Source: a virus. From it: a stretch of 20,287 bases of DNA. Position 1 is the stretch's first letter. Each line of letters begins with the position of its first letter. The translations under genes were made by a program, and so were the position numbers. Below are positions 15,223-20,287 of this stretch, piece by piece. The notes under the pieces were generated by a model that was not told the DNA's origin, ran no database searches, and saw only the letters and a list, made by a program, of their open reading frames with translations. Where the stretch lies: the IMG/VR virus record IMGVR_UViG_3300022198_002773, positions 1 through 20,287 of that record. One strand, given 5' to 3'.

Positions 15223-17205
15223 CTACTGGTAGACGAACCCCGCGGCGGCGGCGTCGGCCTCATCTGCCTCGACAGCAGCGACCTCCCACATCTCCTCTGT
15301 CCACGTCCTTGCGTCGTAGGGGTCTGGGGCGTCCTCCTTCGGGCGCTTGTTCAGCCGACCGCTGTAGTGGGCCACGGCGCACCCGATGATGACGCTCATC
15401 GCATCGTCGTCGTGCATGCCTGACGGGGCTCCGATCTTGAGCATCCGAGTCCCATCAGCGTCACTCTTGACCACGGCGGCTCGGAGGGCGCGCAGTTCGT
15501 CCAGCGCGTTCCTCGACCGGATCTTGATGTACTTCTCGCGGAAAGCCTTCGTGGCGAGGCCGACAGCGGCGTTCTTGCTGGACGACGTGGTGCTCCACCC
15601 GAGGAGTGCTGTCGGTGACGAACCGACCTGATTCACCACCTTGCGCCGATACAGGTTGTAGTACCGCGTGTGGTACAGCATGGCGATCAACCCCTGACCA
15701 GCGCCAGTGCTCTCAGGCACCAGCACGGCGCGGTTGTAGTAGATGGCAATCAGCATCAGAATGTCGGCGTAGTAGACCTGATCTACCTTCCCGCGCCAGC
15801 CAGCGACCTGATCAAGCGTCTCCTCATCGAACACGGTAACGGAGTCGTAGTCCCCGTCCTCGTGACCAGCAGCAACGTCGGCTGAAACGATGTACCTGCG
15901 ACGAGGCTCAGGCTTCGCCCACACCGAGAACGAACCCTGACCAGGCATCGCTGGCACAAGCTCTGGCTTGTACGTCGTCCACAGCCGCTCGTACTTGTCA
16001 GGCGACCACCCCGACGAATCCACGATCTCGTACCACTGGTGCTCAGGGCACGAATGGAACGAGCCTGGGTCGAAGCCGTTGTAGGGCTCGCACACATCGC
16101 ACGAGCAAACGTGGGCGCGCTCCTGATACTCCATGTCGCTCGCATCAAACACAAGGCGACCTGTGCTGCCGAAAGCCTCCTCGTCAGTGCTCGGGTACTG
16201 CTGGCGGAAGCCTCCGACATCACCTCCGCACTTCGTAGCGATTGTCTCTCTTCGCCACTGGAGACCCTCAAGCGTCACGAAGTCTTTGAAACGGTCGAGC
16301 AGGTCGAGTTCGTCAGGCGACAGCGACTTGCGGAACTCGGCCTCGGAGACCTTGAGAGGCTTCCTGTACTCCGTCATCAGGAACCACGGCGTGAAGATCA
16401 CGTACCACTGGCTGTCCTGGTCCCCGGGGTACTTCTCCTTGAGCGGCATCCACGGTGGGATGTCGCCACCGAACACCTTGCCGTTGCAGTACATCTCGTG
16501 GTGGTAGTCGCCGCCGCCCTCGCAGGTTGACTCCACGTACACGAACGAGTCAGGCGTGTCAGGCACAGCCTGGAGCATGTTGAGCATGAACTCGCGCGGG
16601 TTGTTGTACAGCGCGATCTCGGAGACGTGGACCTTTCGAGCCGTAATGCCGTTGGCCGAGGTCGTCTCGCGCGGAAGGACGACGTTGAACCGCGACCGAA
16701 GCCCCTCGGCTCCAGCCGGGGCTCGGAAGTCCAGCGCGGTCCTGTTGTCGTACTTCTTCTTCGGTTGAAGGCTCGACGGCAGATGCTCGTAGAACAACTT
16801 CGACTTCGTGAAGATCTCGTGAACGGTGTCAGCGTTGTGCGCCACGACCAGCGCCGTCTCGTCAAACGAGGTCACGCACTGGTGGAACAGATACCCCTGA
16901 ACGAACGTAGAACAGCCAGTCTGCCGCGCCTTGGCCTCCCACACCCTGACCGGCTCGCCAGCCGCCTGGATGCTCGTGATCAGCTCCCAGCGGATCTGCT
17001 GCGGAAGGTTGAAGTCAAGCGGCTCAAATGTCCCAGCCTTTGTCTGAATGCGTAGATGCTCGGAAGCAAAGACGGGGTAGTCCGCATGGCGTCCCGAAGT
17101 GAGCACCGACTCAGCCGATCCAGGAGGCGCGGATCGAGCTTCCGAGGAAGCATTCGCTCTCGACGCCTTGGTCTCATCCGGTTCTCTGTTTCGACCTCGT
17201 GCCAA
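15223..17205 (-). CDS. terL: Large terminase subunit (DNA packaging ATPase and nuclease)
   Basis: This protein cuts concatemeric DNA and pumps it through the portal. In a 660-residue reading from the TTG at 17205, the motifs are: Walker A-like EAKARQTGCST (about 91-100), Walker B-like KVHVSEIALY with catalytic Glu196, coupling motif VESTCEG (224-230), and the RNase H-like nuclease with Asp443 (SADVAAG), Glu498 (VPESTGAGQG) and Asp599/600 (HDDDAMS). Between the two domains lies CSCDVC plus SCPEH (Cys367, 369, 372, 386), a possible zinc site. The start is uncertain. TTG 17205 has GAGG 7 bases upstream, GTG 17355 would give 710 residues with a weak site, and GTG 17106 would give 627. All three overlap the upstream gene. 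The gene converges on the portal cassette. Confidence 0.93.
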   Translation of the reverse strand: MARGRNREPDETKASRANASSEARSAPPGSAESVLTSGRHADYPVFASEHLRIQTKAGTFEPLDFNLPQQIRWELITSIQAAGEPVRVWEAKARQTGCSTFVQGYLFHQCVTSFDETALVVAHNADTVHEIFTKSKLFYEHLPSSLQPKKKYDNRTALDFRAPAGAEGLRSRFNVVLPRETTSANGITARKVHVSEIALYNNPREFMLNMLQAVPDTPDSFVYVESTCEGGGDYHHEMYCNGKVFGGDIPPWMPLKEKYPGDQDSQWYVIFTPWFLMTEYRKPLKVSEAEFRKSLSPDELDLLDRFKDFVTLEGLQWRRETIATKCGGDVGGFRQQYPSTDEEAFGSTGRLVFDASDMEYQERAHVCSCDVCEPYNGFDPGSFHSCPEHQWYEIVDSSGWSPDKYERLWTTYKPELVPAMPGQGSFSVWAKPEPRRRYIVSADVAAGHEDGDYDSVTVFDEETLDQVAGWRGKVDQVYYADILMLIAIYYNRAVLVPESTGAGQGLIAMLYHTRYYNLYRRKVVNQVGSSPTALLGWSTTSSSKNAAVGLATKAFREKYIKIRSRNALDELRALRAAVVKSDADGTRMLKIGAPSGMHDDDAMSVIIGCAVAHYSGRLNKRPKEDAPDPYDARTWTEEMWEVAAVEADEADAAAAGFVYQ

Positions 17206-17858
17206 GTCTGAGCCTCGTAGGGGTAGCCGGTCCACGGGTTGATCCCGTTGAAGTAGTCGATCCCAATTGACTTGAGCAGCTCGGTTGGGATCCTGCAACC
17301 ACGCCGTCGCAACAGCAGGACGCTCGCACCACGCAAGCACCTGTTTGTCGGCCACGGATCAGCCGCCAGTTCGACGCCGTTGTCGCGCATGAACTCAGCC
17401 ATCTCGATGACGTAGTACCAGGGCACCCACGACTGGCGGAACTCAGAGCCGCCCCAGACGCTTCGGGTGACCAGCTCGACCGCCTGATAGTCCACGAGAG
17501 TCCGGTACAACTGCACGTAGATCTTCGGCACACCCAGGGTCCACGCTGCGATCTCCTCAGACACCATGTCGCGGCAAACAGACAGCCACACCGTGCCGCG
17601 CTTGTCATGAACGTCGGCCACGGGGCAATGGTCTGGGATGGGGCAACCCCAGACCCGACGACCGTCAATCCCCATCCAGCGCATCGAAGGAAGCACGTCT
17701 CCGTGCATCGCAATGAGGAACTCCCGTCGCCACCGGTCGCCACGAGGAACCCGGCCAAACCCAGTCCAGTCCCCTATGCGCTCGACAGCCTTCGGCGGGG
17801 CAACGACTGTCGGAGTGGTCGCCAGATCCCGTGCCGCTGACTCGAGCCACCAGGACAC
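16980..17858 (-). CDS. Unknown protein before terL; possible small terminase
   Basis: I start this 292-residue product at a GTG at 17858 with CAGGGA 5 bases upstream, one base after the lipoprotein stop. An earlier ATG at 17993 would overlap that gene by over 130 bases. Residues 1-230 look real and conserved in character: VERIGDWTGFGRVPRGDRWR, IDGRRVWGCPIPDHCPVADV, WVPWYYVIEMAEFMRDNGVE, IGIDYFNGINPWTGYPYEAQ. SEEIAAWTLGVPKIYVQLYR fits a helix-turn-helix (A-x3-LGV-x3-YV), which with the position beside terL makes a small-terminase role possible but unproven. The last 60 residues turn Arg/Ser-rich, and the frame runs 226 bases or more into terL in another phase. A frameshift or earlier true end is possible. 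Confidence 0.55.
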   Translation of the reverse strand: MSWWLESAARDLATTPTVVAPPKAVERIGDWTGFGRVPRGDRWRREFLIAMHGDVLPSMRWMGIDGRRVWGCPIPDHCPVADVHDKRGTVWLSVCRDMVSEEIAAWTLGVPKIYVQLYRTLVDYQAVELVTRSVWGGSEFRQSWVPWYYVIEMAEFMRDNGVELAADPWPTNRCLRGASVLLLRRRGCRIPTELLKSIGIDYFNGINPWTGYPYEAQTWHEVETENRMRPRRRERMLPRKLDPRLLDRLSRCSLRDAMRTTPSLLPSIYAFRQRLGHLSRLTSTFRSRSAGS

Positions 17859-17859
17859 G

Positions 17860-18120
17860 CTATCCCTGCTGGCAGATCGGCTGCGTCTCGGTGTGTCCGA
17901 TGTAGAACCACCCAGCAGGGCACGCCATCCCGGCTGCGTTCGTGATGTCGGCAGCGCCAGACCCGGCGTCCTCTGCGTCCACCACGCCGTCACCGTTCAC
18001 GTCCGACCGGAAGAACGTCATCACGCACAACGAACCACCGTTCGCGCCAGCAGGCCCGACGCCCACGCAGGCGCACAGCCCGAGGGCCAGAAAGAACACC
18101 GCAGTCAGTCCGTACTTCAT
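17860..18120 (-). CDS. Small secreted lipoprotein-like protein with a dockerin-type calcium loop
   Basis: I start this 86-residue product at the ATG at 18120, with AAGGGG 8 bases upstream. A longer frame from 18252 reads through the preceding gene. Residues 1-18 (MKYGLTAVFFLALGLCAC) form a signal peptide. Cys18, after Leu-Cys-Ala, fits a lipobox, while Cys16 after Leu-Gly-Leu fits less well. Residues 40-51 (DVNGDGVVDAED) match the dockerin/EF-hand consensus D-x-N-x-D-G-x-x-D-x-x-D exactly. Further cysteines at about 32, 67 and 83 could form disulfides outside the membrane. It sits where T7-like phages carry spanin genes, so an outer-spanin or envelope role is conceivable. Superinfection exclusion is the other common role for phage lipoproteins. 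Neither is shown by the sequence. Confidence 0.68.
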   Translation of the reverse strand: MKYGLTAVFFLALGLCACVGVGPAGANGGSLCVMTFFRSDVNGDGVVDAEDAGSGAADITNAAGMACPAGWFYIGHTETQPICQQG

Positions 18121-18169
18121 CACAGCTACCCCTTCTTCCGACGACGCACCTTGCGCTCGGTCTTCATTC

Positions 18170-18398
18170 TCAGCGAGTGCCTGTGGGGCCGCGGTAGCCA
18201 CGGAAGTTGTTGAGCACGGCGAGCGAGATGATGTAGAAGATCCACCCCTCAAGCGACATCACAGCGACATCAGGCTGGAGACTCTGTGCCGCAGCCTGCC
18301 GGTAGAGGGCACGCATGCGCTCGATTCCGCCATCGAACGTCGGCCACCCTAAACTGGTTGGTCCACCAGGAAGTCTCGTCGCCCACCGCCGCCTCCAT
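18170..18398 (-). CDS. Small membrane protein whose coding signal switches frame
   Basis: An ATG at 18398 with AAGGGG 8 bases upstream (inside the end of the previous gene) opens a frame with GC-rich third positions, MEAAVGDETSWWTNQFRVAD. After codon 20 that frame degenerates and stops at 18270. The +1 frame then shows a clean coding pattern from about 18337: FDGGIERMRALYRQAAAQSL then a membrane segment WIFYIISLAVLNNF, ending GPTGTR at 18170. The two together span 76 codons plus one base. Options are a +1 programmed frameshift, an indel in the genome or assembly, or a separate 48-residue gene from the ATG at 18316. The product would carry one membrane helix. Its place between small genes before terL suggests a holin or inner-spanin-like role, which is only positional inference. 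Confidence 0.45.
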
Positions 18399-18400
18399 CG

Positions 18401-18703
18401 TCAAGACCCCTTCTTCCTTGACCGCTTTGCCTCGGCCACAGGCGCATCAGCGACAGCAGGAGCGTCAGGCTCCGACCGCCAGACCTTCGCCACGGTGACG
18501 CCCTTGAGCAGACGCCCACCGGGCACGAGTTGCTGCGGCCTGTACTCCGCAATCCCAGAGAACAGCATCACCTGAGCAATCGGATCGGCACCCTTCGGAA
18601 ACCGCCAGCCGACGATCAGGCTGTCGCGCAGCTCCCCCTGGTAGTCCATGCGAACAATGTCGCCGGGACGGATCTCATCAACAGGAATGGACTTCTCAGG
18701 CAC
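18401..18703 (-). CDS. Hypothetical 100-residue protein, first gene of the packaging block
   Basis: Starts at a GTG (MPEKSIPVDEIRPGDIVRMD) with AAGGGG 8 bases upstream. The N-terminal 75 residues are beta-rich with a motif common to small SH3-like barrels (IRPGDIVRMDYQGELRDSLI, VGWRFP, QQLVPGGRLLKGVTVAKVWR). The C-terminus is Ala/Pro-rich and ends in a basic cluster (KRSRKKGS). Its last codons contain the AAGGGG used by the next gene, so translation is coupled. No family is recognised. It follows a 210-base non-coding stretch holding a large inverted repeat, so it probably begins a transcription unit. Confidence 0.65.
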   Translation of the reverse strand: MPEKSIPVDEIRPGDIVRMDYQGELRDSLIVGWRFPKGADPIAQVMLFSGIAEYRPQQLVPGGRLLKGVTVAKVWRSEPDAPAVADAPVAEAKRSRKKGS

Positions 18704-18742
18704 GGCTCAACCCCTTTGCGCTGTTCTGGCACGCATCATCGA

Positions 18743-18815
18743 CTCTGGCGACACCCCTGGCCGGTCCTTGACGAATCAAGGCTGCACACCGGCCAGGGGC
18801 TGACGCCGTCCAGAG
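18743..18815. repeat. Nested inverted repeat before the packaging genes
   Basis: Three layers are visible. Cccctggccggt (18754-18765) pairs perfectly with accggccagggg (18788-18799). Inside it ccttga (18766-18771) pairs with tcaagg (18776-18781) around a cgaa loop. Outside it ctctgg (18743-18748) pairs with ccagag (18810-18815). There is no T-run on either strand, so it is not a standard intrinsic terminator. It lies in the gap between 18703 and 18914, within the probable leader of the packaging operon. Candidate roles are a structured 5' leader, a recognition site for terminase or another dimeric protein, or a factor-dependent transcription stop. Confidence 0.75.
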
Positions 18816-18860
18816 ACGGTTCGTGCCGACGGAACGGAGGGAAACGCCGACATTAAAAGG

Positions 18861-18889
18861 AGTCTCGCTGGTGCCTGAGCCGGTGTCAA
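18861..18889 (-). promoter_or_regulatory. Weak candidate promoter for the packaging operon
   Basis: On the minus strand a perfect TTGACA (18889 down to 18884) is followed after 17 bases by GAGACT (18866 down to 18861), which matches 3 of 6 bases of the -10 consensus. Transcription would start near 18854 and give a leader of about 150 bases containing the nested inverted repeat. The -10 is poor, so this is only a candidate. It is the one TTGACA on this strand that is well placed ahead of a gene block. Confidence 0.3.
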
Positions 18890-18913
18890 GAGTCTGACGT
18901 TGGCAAAGACGGC

Positions 18914-19087
18914 TCATGCCGCAGCCTTCCGAGCACGATCCTCGGCCTTGAGCAGTCCAGCCGACAGCCGCTCGATCTTCTCCGTGTCGCACGGGTACTC
19001 CATCCCGGCGTCCTCGAGGTCCCGGACGAACCGCGCCACGACGGCCCTGGCGACCCTGAGACGCGCCGACTGCTTCGGGGTCCACAT
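18914..19087 (-). CDS. Small basic helical protein, 57 residues
   Basis: The ATG at 19087 (MWTPKQSARLRVARAVVARF) overlaps the upstream stop as TGATG and has GAGGTGA upstream. The longer frame to 19309 is out-of-phase reading of the neighbour. The product is Arg/Ala-rich and mostly helical, in two halves separated by MEYPCDTEK, and ends RARKAAA. A small regulator or nucleic-acid-binding helper is plausible from its charge and its position in an operon headed by a DNA-binding protein. No family is recognised. Confidence 0.6.
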   Translation of the reverse strand: MWTPKQSARLRVARAVVARFVRDLEDAGMEYPCDTEKIERLSAGLLKAEDRARKAAA

Positions 19088-19302
19088 CAGGTCACCTCGG
19101 TGAACGAGGCGACCACCACCCACGCAGAACCGGAAGACTGCACAGGGCGGATGAACGAGTCGCAGCAACTCGCCCGGTACACAGTACTGCGGTCCACCTT
19201 TCCGGTGATCGGACAAGGGGCGGACCAGTCCACGAGGCCCGAGATCCCCGTGTCCCCATGGCACGCAGGGCACTCGACATGAGCAGTCTCTGAGCGCCGC
19301 AT
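19087..19302 (-). CDS. Cysteine-rich zinc-ribbon-like protein, 71 residues
   Basis: The ATG at 19302 has GGGGAG six bases upstream and overlaps the stop of the ribbon-helix-helix gene as TGATG. It couples the same way to the next gene. The sequence starts MRRSETAHVECPACHGDTGI. Cys11, Cys14, Cys30 and the pair Cys46-Cys47 could bind zinc, and CPACHGDTG resembles one half of a DnaJ-type or treble-clef ribbon. The C-terminal half is beta-rich (SGSAWVVVASFTEVT). It is probably a small regulatory or nucleic-acid-associated protein, an inference from the ribbon and the operon. Confidence 0.65.
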   Translation of the reverse strand: MRRSETAHVECPACHGDTGISGLVDWSAPCPITGKVDRSTVYRASCCDSFIRPVQSSGSAWVVVASFTEVT

Positions 19303-19625
19303 CACACACTCCCCTCGTAGGGGTCCTCGCCAGCGAGCGCGCACGCCCCGACGTGGATCAGGTCGTCCAGCCGCCGCTCAACGTCCTCGGACCAGCCAGG
19401 AGGCAGAGCAGCGGCCACACCGGCCAACTTGCCCTGGATCTCCTCGACCATCTCCAGAGCCTCCTCAAGCCAGTCGGCAGGGATGACCCGACCTCGGGCC
19501 ACGGCGAGCACGCACTCCCTAACGTAGCGGGCCTCGGTCATCGACTTCCGCTCCGAGGCCGCAGCGAGTTCGGCGCGCTCCTCCAGGCTCATCTTCATCT
19601 CGACCCGGCTATTTCGCTTCGTCAT
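19302..19625 (-). CDS. Ribbon-helix-helix DNA-binding protein, probable autoregulator
   Basis: This 107-residue product has an Arc/MetJ/CopG-type N-terminus. The strand NSRVEMKMS (5-13) is followed by helix LEERAELAAASERKS (14-28) and helix TEARYVRECVLAVARGR (30-46). In this family two strands from a dimer enter the DNA major groove. A C-terminal helical part follows (WLEEALEMVEEIQGKLAGVA), possibly for oligomerisation, then an acidic tail. Five copies of ACCGGCTATTT-like sites lie between 19605 and 19733 over the start codon and upstream region, strongly suggesting it represses its own operon. The ATG at 19625 lacks a clear Shine-Dalgarno, so translation may be weak or nearly leaderless. MobC-like relatives are possible, but no mobilisation genes are visible. 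Confidence 0.78.
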   Translation of the reverse strand: MTKRNSRVEMKMSLEERAELAAASERKSMTEARYVRECVLAVARGRVIPADWLEEALEMVEEIQGKLAGVAAALPPGWSEDVERRLDDLIHVGACALAGEDPYEGSV

Positions 19626-19733
19626 GCCAGAATGGTACGGCTATCTGCGGCCAAGAGGCAAGAATCAAAGTACCGGCTATTTCGCCTGCCGCCGCGATCA
19701 GATAGCCGGTCATTTCTCCGAAAAATAGCCGGT
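19605..19733. promoter_or_regulatory. Five-copy ACCGGCTATTT operator-like array
   Basis: Plus-strand copies are ccggctattt (19605-19614), tacggctatct (19636-19646) and accggctattt (19672-19682). Copies in the opposite orientation are agatagccggt (19700-19710) and aaatagccggt (19723-19733). The pattern on the minus strand is two forward, then three reverse. Copy one is inside the ribbon-helix-helix gene, and the rest lie upstream of its ATG. A weak -10-like TATAGG (minus strand, 19742-19737) precedes the array. Inverted and tandem short sites are typical of ribbon-helix-helix operators. Replication iterons are the alternative. Confidence 0.7.
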
Positions 19734-19808
19734 GAACCTATAAGGGCCACGCCCTCTCGCGTTTTCCTTCTTCGCTCTCTTCGCTTCGCTCAGATTCGCT
19801 GCTCCTTC

Positions 19809-19825
19809 TTCGTGCCTGGCACGAA
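19809..19825. promoter_or_regulatory. 17-base palindrome, repressor-operator-like
   Basis: The bases ttcgtgcc, t, ggcacgaa form a perfect dyad with 8-base arms around one central base. This odd-length symmetry suits a dimeric helix-turn-helix repressor. A single half-site ttcgtgcc recurs at 18820-18827, just beyond the nested inverted repeat. The protein that would bind is not evident in the window. Confidence 0.45.
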
Positions 19826-19892
19826 CAGGTCAGGTACGCTCCACGTGCCATCGGGCGGCGCTCTCCTCCCCCCTCCCACGAAGCCGCCCCCA

Positions 19893-19924
19893 CAACGCCC
19901 GTACGGTTCGCCCTGCGGGCGTTG
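19893..19924. repeat. Inverted repeat, 9-base arms
   Basis: Caacgcccg (19893-19901) and cgggcgttg (19916-19924) are perfectly complementary around a 14-base loop that itself holds cgtacg. No T-run follows on either strand, so a standard terminator is unlikely. Confidence 0.5.
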
Positions 19925-20032
19925 CTGGTTCTGGAAGGCGGCAGACCAGGGGCAGGGTGCTCGCTACCCCACGCGCAGCAGACAGAAGGCGGTCAGGGGT
20001 AGAGGTGGGGGACATAAATAGAACCTGCACCC

Positions 20033-20052
20033 CACCCCCCGGGTGGGGGGTG
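20033..20052. repeat. G/C-block hairpin
   Basis: Cacccccc (20033-20040) pairs with ggggggtg (20045-20052) around a gggt loop. The G-rich strand continues into gaggg, so it could alternatively form a quadruplex. It abuts an AT-rich island at about 20012-20023. Confidence 0.5.
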
Positions 20053-20075
20053 AGGGTCGCCCGGGCCTACGCGAA

Positions 20076-20091
20076 CGCGCGAGCTCGCGCG
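20076..20091. repeat. 16-base perfect palindrome
   Basis: Cgcgcgagctcgcgcg is self-complementary, centred on GAGCTC. In such CG-rich sequence some palindromes arise by chance, so function is uncertain. Confidence 0.45.
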
Positions 20092-20131
20092 CCAGGCGAA
20101 CGCGCAGGCGCGCGCGCTGCTCGAGCGCGCC

Positions 20132-20159
20132 AGCGGCGCAGATCAGCGCCTGCGCCGCT
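20132..20159. repeat. Inverted repeat, 9-base arms
   Basis: Agcggcgca (20132-20140) and tgcgccgct (20151-20159) pair perfectly around a 10-base loop (gatcagcgcc). No T-run follows. Confidence 0.5.
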
Positions 20160-20241
20160 TCCCCCGCCTCCTCCCCGGCACAGCGGGTTCCCACAGTGTC
20201 GGGGAGCGGGCCGGGCCGGTCGCGCCGGGGAGATGGCCACC

Positions 20242-20260
20242 CCCGAAGGTGTCCTTCGGG
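20242..20260. repeat. Tight hairpin, 8-base stem and 3-base loop
   Basis: Cccgaagg (20242-20249), loop tgt, ccttcggg (20253-20260) form a strong hairpin. It resembles the stem of a terminator but lacks a T-run on both strands. If a leftward gene ends nearby it could still be a factor-dependent stop or a processing site. Confidence 0.55.
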
Positions 20261-20287
20261 CCACAGCGCCCGAATGCGGCGCATCGG

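Larger units (their letters stand above)
19734..20287. other. Gene-poor, GC-rich region dense in inverted repeats
   Basis: No convincing gene is seen in these 554 bases. They contain a TTCG/CTTC-rich pyrimidine tract (19765-19812), a near-perfect 17-base palindrome, four hairpin-forming repeats, a self-complementary CG run, and an AT-rich island (ataaatag near 20014) between G- and C-rich blocks. At the right end two minus-strand frames enter open from outside. One stops at 20067 and contains HCGNPLCRG. The other stops at 19964 and contains EEAGEAAQALICAAGALEQR with GC-rich third positions. Either could be the tail of a gene whose start lies beyond the window, but I cannot decide between them. 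The region looks like a control or origin segment upstream of the leftward operon. Confidence 0.45.

Noticed and set aside
18126-18167. 13-codon basic peptide frame (MKTERKVRRRKKG) just before the lipoprotein gene
   Set aside because: Too short to support. It ends in the AAGGGG used by the next gene and could at most be a coupling leader.
18866-18895. Plus-strand AAAAGGAG followed by a GTG
   Set aside because: The frame stops after eight codons, so it is not a gene.
19613-19717. 34-codon minus-strand frame starting MTGYLIAAAGEIAGTL
   Set aside because: GGAG is only two bases from the ATG, and its Ile-Ala repeats come from the operator motif itself, so it is unlikely to be a gene.
19353-20021. 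Open plus-strand frame of 222 codons
   Set aside because: It runs antisense through the ribbon-helix-helix gene and its operator array into the hairpin region. Composition becomes Pro/Arg-rich and no domain appears.
20041-20057. G-quadruplex in the G-rich run
   Set aside because: The runs gggt, gggggg and gaggg only just meet the pattern, and the competing hairpin with the adjacent C-block is more obvious.
1-20287. tRNA genes, CRISPR arrays, integrase or attachment sites, insertion sequences
   Set aside because: I looked for cloverleaf-like arms, regularly spaced repeats, tyrosine or serine recombinase motifs and transposase ends by eye and found none. A tRNA scan was not possible here.

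Overview
The window is 20.3 kb of GC-rich DNA, roughly 60-65 % G+C by eye. It reads as part of the genome of a tailed double-stranded DNA phage with a short-tailed (podovirus-like) virion. The support is a complete set of large terminase, portal, scaffold, major capsid protein, adaptor-like neck protein and beta-propeller-like tail nozzle protein, followed by fibre-like and ejection-protein-like genes. I see no tail tape-measure gene, tail sheath, integrase, tRNA or CRISPR array. The host cannot be named from this sequence. The GC content and strong AGGAG/GGGG Shine-Dalgarno sites only indicate a GC-rich bacterium.

Layout from right to left, which is the main direction of transcription (minus strand). 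(a) 19734-20287 has no convincing gene. It is rich in inverted repeats and is a candidate control or origin region. (b) 18914-19625 holds three coupled small genes: a ribbon-helix-helix DNA-binding protein, a cysteine-rich zinc-ribbon-like protein and a 57-residue protein. Five copies of an ACCGGCTATTT motif lie over the start of the first gene and look like its operators. (c) 18704-18913 is non-coding and contains a perfect nested inverted repeat. (d) 15223-18703 is a packaging and possibly lysis block: a 100-residue unknown, a small membrane protein whose coding signal changes frame, a secreted lipoprotein-like protein with a dockerin-type calcium loop, a 292-residue unknown that might be the small terminase, and the large terminase.

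(e) 12711-15221 is a two-gene cassette (portal, then a zinc-ribbon plus winged-helix-like protein) on the opposite, plus strand. It is divergent from the scaffold gene and convergent with terL, with only one base between the stop codons. (f) 1-12622 returns to the minus strand: scaffold, major capsid protein, decoration-like protein, a small structural protein, adaptor, nozzle, a 66-residue protein, three related fibre-like proteins, and four large alanine/glutamine-rich proteins that are probably ejected with the DNA. The last of these runs off the left edge.

Most junctions in (f) and (b) are TGATG or ATGA overlaps, which implies translational coupling. The genes together build the head (scaffold, capsid, decoration, portal), fill it (terminase), close it and attach a short tail (adaptor, nozzle, fibres), and deliver the genome (ejection proteins). 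The most unusual points are the reversed portal cassette, the operator array by the ribbon-helix-helix gene, the nested inverted repeat before the packaging block, the frame-switching small membrane gene, the long overlap before terL, and a shared module in the two neck proteins.
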